NCBI GenBank assembly: GCA_964530325.1
Contig: CAZHAX010000007.1
Coordinates: forward strand, 1 to 64,000
Direction: 5' to 3'
Source of the DNA: CAZHAX01 sp964530325
GTDB lineage: Bacteria > Chloroflexota > Anaerolineae > B4-G1
Length of the DNA stretch: 64,000 bases
The first letter of the stretch is position 1, and every line of letters starts with the position of its first letter. Under the pieces are notes generated by a model. It had not been told where the DNA came from and ran no database searches. It saw only the letters and a program-made list of their open reading frames with translations. Below are positions 59,508-64,000 of this stretch, piece after piece. A program made the position numbers and the translations under genes.

Positions 59508-61146
59508 CCTACACCTACACACGCCAGCGTCGGCCGATTTCCTCGAGCCAGATGTAACCAATCTAGACATACTGAGAGCAGCCGGACGCAAGGGCCTCGA
59601 CATCATCGCCATCACCGACCACAATACGGTGGCCGGCTACCGGGCGATGATCGAAGAGCTTGAGGAGCTCGAGCTCCTGGAAGGGCTCGGGCGCTTGCAG
59701 AACGACGAGAAGCAGCGGCTGGAGGAGTACCGCCGGCTGCGAGAGAAGGTACTCGTTCTGCCAGGGTTCGAGTTCACCGCAACGCTCGGTTTTCACATCC
59801 TCGGCATCTTCCCTCCAGACAAAGACGTGCGTGAGCTGGAGTTCATCCTGCGGCGTCTCGACGTCCCGGCGGACAAGCTCGACTCCGGCAGCACCGAAGT
59901 GGGTCCCACCAGCGACGTGCTGACCGCCTACCGCGTGATCACCGAGGAAGGCGGCCTGGCCATCGCTGCGCACGTCAACTCCAGCCACGGTGTGGCGATG
60001 CGTGGGCTGGGAATCGGCGGCCAGACCCGAATCGCATATACGCAGGATCGCAACCTCCAAGCACTTGAGGTCACCGATCTGGAGAAGCGGGGTAGGCGGA
60101 CGACGGCGAGCTTCTTCGACGGCTCGCGGCCGGAGTACCCCCGCCGGATGCACTGCATCCAGGCCTCAGATTCCCATCGCCTCACCGCGGATCCGAAGGA
60201 TCAGCAGCATCTGGGGCTGGGCGACCGGGTGACCGAGATCCTGCTGCCTGAGGCGACCTTCGAGGCGCTGCGTGAGGCTCTGGCGAGCAACGACTTCAAC
60301 TGCACCAGGCCGTACCGGGCTGCCAAGGCGCCCGTCGACCATGTCCAGTCTGCGAGGGAAGAAGGCGCCTCGATCGTTCAGGACTTCCACCCTGCATACA
60401 CGAGGCGGGGCGGCCATCTCTACGCCATCCTCTCCGATATCTGCGCCTTTGCCAACACGAACGGCGGTACGATATACGTCGGTCTCAGCGCCGATGCGAA
60501 GGAGCCGTCGCCCGGAGTCAGCGCTCCCGCCCGCGTGGTCAAGGAGCTTCAGGATCAGGTTGCCCGCCGGATCACCCCGCCGTTGGAGGTCACCGTCGAT
60601 ACGCAGCAGACGGGTGGGGTGAGAGTGGTGCGCGTCGTCGTGCCCAGGGGAGGAGACCCTCCGTACGCGATAGACGACAACAAGATCTACGTGCGAAGCG
60701 AGTCGGAGACAGGCGTCGCCGTGCGAGACGAGATCGTCAACCTGGTCCTGCGGGCCAAGGCCGGGCCTGCCATTCTGCCGGCCGGGCCCGCCGCCGGCCA
60801 CGTGGAGCCGCCCAGAACCGGCGTCGAGATCGTCGAGAGCGAGGAGCGGCAGGGCACCCGGTACCACACCATGCGCGACCTGCGCAACGGCAACGTGGTG
60901 AAAAACGTCACCCGCGAGTCGGCGCGCAAGCTGTGGCACTACGCCATCACCCAGGCGGAGGACCGTCCGGCTGACGTCCAGGGCGTGGAGTGGCGCGGCG
61001 ATATCGGAGTGCTCAGGCAGCGCAAGCTCGCCGGGAAGAGTCGCTTCGATCTGGTGCAGCGGGAGAACGGAAAGCTGCGCGTCTACTACGGCGTGACCGA
61101 GGACGGCATCCACAGCGAGTGGACGCAGCTGGTCGGGCTGGAGTAG
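59458..61146 (+). CDS. PHP-domain phosphoesterase fused to an AlbA_2-like domain
   Basis: A 562-residue protein. Residues about 15-285 are a PHP metal-dependent phosphoesterase with VDLHLHTPAS (His19, His21), IAITDHNT (Asp54, His55), LPGFEFTA, IAAHVNSSHG and QASDSHRL as metal ligands. Residues about 300-440 resemble the AlbA_2/Schlafen-type domain (LYAILSDICAFANTNGGTIYVGL). The C-terminus (about 440-562) is a further domain with DLRNGNVVKNVTRESARKLW of unknown function. PHP domains act on phosphodiesters, nucleotides or DNA; AlbA_2 binds nucleic acid. The combination suggests a nucleic-acid or nucleotide target. It overlaps the regulator gene by 50 nt, implying coupled expression. Confidence 0.72.
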   Translation: MNRQAKGKRNLQWRRVDLHLHTPASADFLEPDVTNLDILRAAGRKGLDIIAITDHNTVAGYRAMIEELEELELLEGLGRLQNDEKQRLEEYRRLREKVLVLPGFEFTATLGFHILGIFPPDKDVRELEFILRRLDVPADKLDSGSTEVGPTSDVLTAYRVITEEGGLAIAAHVNSSHGVAMRGLGIGGQTRIAYTQDRNLQALEVTDLEKRGRRTTASFFDGSRPEYPRRMHCIQASDSHRLTADPKDQQHLGLGDRVTEILLPEATFEALREALASNDFNCTRPYRAAKAPVDHVQSAREEGASIVQDFHPAYTRRGGHLYAILSDICAFANTNGGTIYVGLSADAKEPSPGVSAPARVVKELQDQVARRITPPLEVTVDTQQTGGVRVVRVVVPRGGDPPYAIDDNKIYVRSESETGVAVRDEIVNLVLRAKAGPAILPAGPAAGHVEPPRTGVEIVESEERQGTRYHTMRDLRNGNVVKNVTRESARKLWHYAITQAEDRPADVQGVEWRGDIGVLRQRKLAGKSRFDLVQRENGKLRVYYGVTEDGIHSEWTQLVGLE

Positions 61147-61179
61147 TCGGCGAGAGAGACAGTCTGGCGAGGAGCAACC

Positions 61180-61211
61180 CAGCGGCCCGGCCCGTCTTGG
61201 CCGGGCCGCTG
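61180..61211 (+). terminator. Terminator of the lon operon
   Basis: CAGCGGCCCGGCC (61180-61192), the loop CGTCTT and GGCCGGGCCGCTG (61199-61211) form a perfect 13-bp stem 34 nt after the PHP gene. It is followed by GCCTTGCC, which has no long T tract, so strength is unclear. Confidence 0.65.
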
Positions 61212-61285
61212 GCCTTGCCTGCTGGTCGTGGTGGCGGCAGTTGGCCTGCCCGGGGGGCTCCCGGGCGGGCCGACGAGTCACTGGC

Positions 61286-61591
61286 TCAGTAGGCGCGCAG
61301 CGCCAAGGGCAGGTAGACGCCGTACCCTGACCCTGAGGCGGCGCCGCCCCAGAACCCTCCTGACAACGTGTATCCTCCACCGGCGAGCACGCCTGCGTCC
61401 GGCTGGCCGGCCGTGCCCCCCAGGGTGTAGCCGCCGCCGACGCTGAAAGTCGCCCCTCCGCCGTCGACGGCATGCCAGGAGATCTCGTACCCTTCTTCTC
61501 TGCCGGCGCCGGTATCGGCCGACTGAGCGGAGGCGACCGACACCAGCGCAAGCAGGGTGGTTATAGCCACGAACGGCATAGCCCGTCTCAT
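61286..61591 (-). CDS. Small secreted protein ending in VYLPLALRAY
   Basis: A 101-residue protein with a signal peptide (residues 4-22, cut near SAQ). The mature part holds two Gly-rich copies of GGGYTL(G/S)GG-type repeats (GGATFSVGGGYTLGGTAGQPDAG, shortened here to FSVGGGYTLGGTAGQPDAG) and ends VYLPLALRAY. The same tail type ends the partial gene at the right edge. The start is placed at 61591 by a strong CAGGAGGTGG site; the ATG overlaps the S74 gene stop by 4 nt (ATGA), so the two are co-translated. Confidence 0.75.
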   Translation of the reverse strand: MRRAMPFVAITTLLALVSVASAQSADTGAGREEGYEISWHAVDGGGATFSVGGGYTLGGTAGQPDAGVLAGGGYTLSGGFWGGAASGSGYGVYLPLALRAY

Positions 61592-63639
61592 CGCCCACCT
61601 CCTGCGGACGAGAACGAGGCCAGCCTCCGGCGGGATGCCCAGACGAGTCCGACCGCACCCAGAAGGAGTCCCGCCCAGGGCAGGCGACTGATCTGTGAGC
61701 CCTGAGCCGGTGCCGAGCCTCCGCCAACCGCCATTTCCAGGGCCTCCAGGCGTGCCTCCAAGTCGTCCATCTCGGAGCGGAGCGCGGCGTTCTCGGCCTC
61801 CAGCGTCTGGTTCTGCGCGTGCAGCCCCTGGATGGCGGCCATGGAGATGCCGATGGCGTCCATGTTGTTGATGTGCACCTCGCTCTCGACCTCGCCGAAG
61901 AGGTAGGCAAACCGGGTGTTGAAGTCCTGGGCCACAGGCCCGACGTGGCGCATCTCCTCGCGTTGCGCCTTGAGGTTCCAGGTCTGGATGGGCAACTCCG
62001 CTAGCCTCTCCAGCACCTGCACGGCGTCGACGTCGGCGAAGTTCTCCTTGGCGTTCCGGTCGGAGATGGAGGCCCAGGAACCGCCACCAGCCGAGAGCTG
62101 TACGCCTGTGCCGGTGCCGCCGTCGGTGTAGAAGCGGGCTCCGCCGTGTGAGCGGGCGGTGAAGGTGTTGTCGCCCCACGAGGAGGTGGTCAGGGAGCTG
62201 CTGGACCAGACGAAGGAGCCAGCGTCAGTAGCCTGGGCGTAGCGGCCTGCCGCGAAGCTGTACATACCGCTAGCGACGTTTTGGCGACCGCCGGCTACCG
62301 TGCTGTAGTAGCCACTGGCTTCATTGTCCCCGCCCCCACTGACTGTGGCCCGGCTGTTGCTGGCGGCGTTTCCGTCGCCCCCGCCCACGGTGCTGAGCCA
62401 GCCGCTGGCTATGTTTTCGCCGCCGCCGGCCACCGTAGCCCACGGGCCGCTGGCTTCGTTGTTCCAGCCTCCGCCCACGGCGGCGTAGTTGGCCGTAACC
62501 GTAATCCACGATCCACCGGCAACAGTGGCCCTGTCTCCGGTCACGATGACGTACTCCCCCCCGCCGATCGTACTCTGGCTACCGCTGGCTTGGTTCTGCG
62601 TGCCGCCCCCCACGGTGGCGTAGTCCTCGCTGGCAGTGTTCGAGTACCCCCCTCCGACGGTGCTGTGGCTGCCGCTGGCCGCGCTGTCATAGCCCCCGCC
62701 GACGGTGGCATAGTCGGCGCTGGCCGCGTTCTGCCTGCCTCCGCCGACAGTGGAATAGCTGCTGCTGGCTTCGTTGTCGTAGCCCCCCCCGACGGTAGTG
62801 TGCGTGCCGGCGGCTTCGTTGCTGTAGCCGCCGCCGACGGTGGCGTTGAAGGAACTGGCGGTGTTGGCCTGGCCGCCGGCCACGACGGACATCTGGCCGC
62901 TGGCAGTATTGTAGTAGCCGCCGCCGACGGTGCTCTCCTCGCCGCTGGCGTCGTTGTCGCAACCGCCACTGACGGTGGTGTAGTCGTCGCTGGCAGTATT
63001 GTGGTAGCCGCCGCCGATGGTGGCGGAGGCGCCTTCCACGACGTTGTCGCGGCCACCTCCGACCGCGCCGTAGTCCCCTGCTATCTGGTTGACCCGGCCG
63101 TCGCTGCCTCCTCCACCTATCGTCGCCCCCACCACTCCAGGGACGACGTAGTTGCCGCCGTAGCCGCCGACCAGGTTGGGGCTGGTCACGTTCTGCTGTG
63201 TCCATAGACCGGGCATGGCCAAGGCGTAGGGGGCTGGCGTCAATGCCTGCCGCGGGCTGAGCGTGGTGAAGCCCGCATCGCCCGGGCATTGCACGGCGAT
63301 TCCCAGCCAGCGGGCGGTGCCGGTGAAGACCCCGCCGAAGTCAAGGCTGACGGTGAAGAGGCCGTCGACGATGGGCACGGTAGTCGTGATCGCCGATCCG
63401 AACTGGTATCCGACCATGGCGTCGTCGTGGAGGCGGAAGGCCATATCGCAGTTGTCGTTGACCGCCTCTCCCCCGTTCTTGAGTTGCCCCTGGTAGGTGA
63501 AGCCCGTGCCAACCGAAGCCGACGCAGCCATGTCGCGCTCGTCCCCATCCGTCGGCACGGCGGCTGCGGTGGCGACGGCGGTGGCCAAGAGCACTGCCAC
63601 AAGCACGCTTACGGCTATCCATCTCGCTCTGCTCTTCAT
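61588..63639 (-). CDS. Secreted repeat protein with YadA-like head repeats and S74 chaperone domain
   Basis: A 683-residue surface protein. Signal peptide (6-28), an N-terminal domain of about 100 residues (GFTYQGQLKNGGEAVND, PIVDGLFTVSLDFGGVF), then 18 tandem 15-residue repeats (residues 192-461) of the pattern T-V-G-G-G-x-x-N-x-A-S-G-x-x-S/A, similar to trimeric autotransporter (YadA-like) heads. Residues about 522-590 are a Peptidase_S74 intramolecular chaperone with the dyad Ser526...Lys531 in SISDRNAKENF. A coiled coil (NQTLEAENAALRSEMDDLEA) and a terminal membrane helix plus Arg cluster follow. Self-cleavage at the dyad is expected by analogy with phage tail spikes. Start ATG 63639 after AAAGGGGAG. 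Confidence 0.85.
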   Translation of the reverse strand: MKSRARWIAVSVLVAVLLATAVATAAAVPTDGDERDMAASASVGTGFTYQGQLKNGGEAVNDNCDMAFRLHDDAMVGYQFGSAITTTVPIVDGLFTVSLDFGGVFTGTARWLGIAVQCPGDAGFTTLSPRQALTPAPYALAMPGLWTQQNVTSPNLVGGYGGNYVVPGVVGATIGGGGSDGRVNQIAGDYGAVGGGRDNVVEGASATIGGGYHNTASDDYTTVSGGCDNDASGEESTVGGGYYNTASGQMSVVAGGQANTASSFNATVGGGYSNEAAGTHTTVGGGYDNEASSSYSTVGGGRQNAASADYATVGGGYDSAASGSHSTVGGGYSNTASEDYATVGGGTQNQASGSQSTIGGGEYVIVTGDRATVAGGSWITVTANYAAVGGGWNNEASGPWATVAGGGENIASGWLSTVGGGDGNAASNSRATVSGGGDNEASGYYSTVAGGRQNVASGMYSFAAGRYAQATDAGSFVWSSSSLTTSSWGDNTFTARSHGGARFYTDGGTGTGVQLSAGGGSWASISDRNAKENFADVDAVQVLERLAELPIQTWNLKAQREEMRHVGPVAQDFNTRFAYLFGEVESEVHINNMDAIGISMAAIQGLHAQNQTLEAENAALRSEMDDLEARLEALEMAVGGGSAPAQGSQISRLPWAGLLLGAVGLVWASRRRLASFSSAGGGR
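62257..63066 (-). repeat. Eighteen tandem 45-bp repeats
   Basis: The DNA encoding residues 192-461 of the S74 protein repeats every 45 bp with drift. Each unit encodes Thr-Val-(Gly/Ala)-Gly-Gly, a variable aromatic/polar pair, Asn, x, Ala-Ser, and ends in a Ser/Ala. Two units (TIGGGEYVIVTGDRA and TVAGGSWITVTANYA) differ most. Such repeats can vary in copy number and collapse in assemblies. Confidence 0.85.
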
Positions 63640-63747
63640 CGCACTCCCCTTTCGCTTGACTGCTGATGGGCCGCGTTGGGCCCGGCAATCGGCCTGGCCA
63701 GGACGCGGGAGACAGCCAGGTCGATGCGTTCCTCTGGCCTGCGTTGG

Positions 63748-64000
63748 TCAGTAGCTGCGCAACACGAGCGGCAGGCACAACAAGTAGACCTTTGCTGTGC
63801 GCAAGTCAGTCTCGCTCCAACCACTCCAGGACATATGTACCCAGCGGCTGGCCTGCAGCCCCAGCGCGTTGCCAGGGCGGTACAGCAGGCGGACACGCCA
63901 ATGGTAGGCCATGCCCGGCTCGAGGCCGCCAACGGCCTGGCTCATGAGAGTCCCGCCGGGCAGCGCCTCCTGCCAGCCGCTGATGCCGCTTATGACGCCT
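63748..64000 (-). CDS. Partial secreted protein, 3' end, tail LCLPLVLRSY
   Basis: The minus frame enters from the right edge and ends at a TGA at 63748-63750. The visible 83 codons include ISGWQEALPGGTLMSQAVG, MAYHWRVRLLYRPGNALGLQ, then RWVHMSWSGWSE, and end with LCLPLVLRSY. The MAYHWRVRLLYRPGNA stretch looks like the last strands of a fibronectin-type or beta-sandwich domain in large surface proteins. The tail equals the Y-L-P-L-x-L-R type of the small secreted protein at 61286. Its 5' part lies outside the window. Same strand as the S74 gene, 108 nt upstream of it. Confidence 0.65.
   Translation of the reverse strand, partial: GVISGISGWQEALPGGTLMSQAVGGLEPGMAYHWRVRLLYRPGNALGLQASRWVHMSWSGWSETDLRTAKVYLLCLPLVLRSY

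Noticed and set aside
59458..61146. Established anti-phage defence system
   Set aside because: PHP plus AlbA_2 could fit, but it sits in an operon with lon and a receiver, with no other defence genes; evidence is not enough to call it a defence locus.
62257..63066. CRISPR array
   Set aside because: The 45-bp periodic repeat has no unique spacers; it encodes regular 15-residue protein repeats in a single open frame.
62281..63207. Plus-strand Ala/Val/Gly-rich frame with repeats opposite the S74 gene
   Set aside because: It is the mirror of the 45-bp repeats. The minus strand has a signal peptide, the S74 domain and a ribosome binding site; this strand has none.

Overview
This is a GC-rich, gene-dense scaffold from a metagenome-type assembly; a run of exactly 100 N at 22447-22546 marks a scaffold join. 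I infer a Chloroflexota bacterium, probably Anaerolineae-like. The reasons are the many secreted proteins with Thr/Pro-Thr-rich linkers, the Y-L-P-L-x-L-R type C-terminal tails, sigma70-like promoters of the form TTGnnn-17-TAnAcT/TACAAT, and family content such as a LacI-sensor kinase, a GH94 phosphorylase, a carbamoyltransferase with a DUF5989-type partner and DASS transporters. No 16S or single-copy phylogeny was possible, so the assignment is inference.

Layout. 1-3.7 kb (minus): 5' part of a LarA-like gene, a HAD hydrolase, and a broken LacI-type sensor kinase whose 3' end is joined to the tail of an SDR gene. 3.9-9.4 kb (plus): GH27 alpha-galactosidase, SLC13/DASS transporter, a BAHD-like acyltransferase and a CPBP protease. 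9.6-18.6 kb (plus): cupin, HIT protein, VanZ-like protein, a double aspartyl-protease protein, acyltransferase-3, an AAC(3)-like acetyltransferase, a secreted protein of unknown family, a papain-fold-like protein and a broken subtilase. 19.2-22.4 kb: a 1054-residue secreted cellulase with GH12 and GH6 catalytic modules, two copies of an unassigned 79-residue module and a six-cysteine knot-like module. 22.7-36.3 kb (plus): a lipoprotein, fabF, a GHL15-like putative glycosidase and an isochorismatase-type hydrolase with overlapping ends, GH94 cellobiose phosphorylase, a membrane methyltransferase, a GNAT-glutaminyl cyclase fusion, a PIG-V-like mannosyltransferase, small proteins and a ferredoxin.

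36.5-48 kb holds a zinc-ribbon protein, an XRE regulator/membrane-protein pair with a duplicated 19-bp operator around its promoter, a Gfo/Idh/MocA oxidoreductase, and a cassette of SGNH hydrolase facing carbamoyltransferase, an SxtJ-like membrane protein and a DUF5989-like peptide. It also holds a decayed methyltransferase, RRM and cold-shock genes, a toroid-fold protein, a GerMN lipoprotein and a second CPBP protease. 48.5-64 kb is housekeeping plus surface genes: mfd and pth (overlapping), a GT-C glycosyltransferase, tRNA-Gln(CUG), the lon / response regulator / PHP-AlbA overlapping operon, and a surface module of an S74-chaperone protein with eighteen 15-residue repeats followed by a small secreted protein.

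Functionally, the strongest theme is plant-polysaccharide use. GH12-GH6 would cut cellulose outside the cell, and GH94 would phosphorolyse imported cellobiose in the cytoplasm; GH27 and the GHL15-like protein suggest further glycan substrates. Several genes carry frame disruptions (sensor kinase, subtilase, methyltransferase, a membrane methyltransferase with two compensating shifts). These may be real decay or assembly indels and need read support. I see no CRISPR array, prophage, insertion sequence or rRNA.
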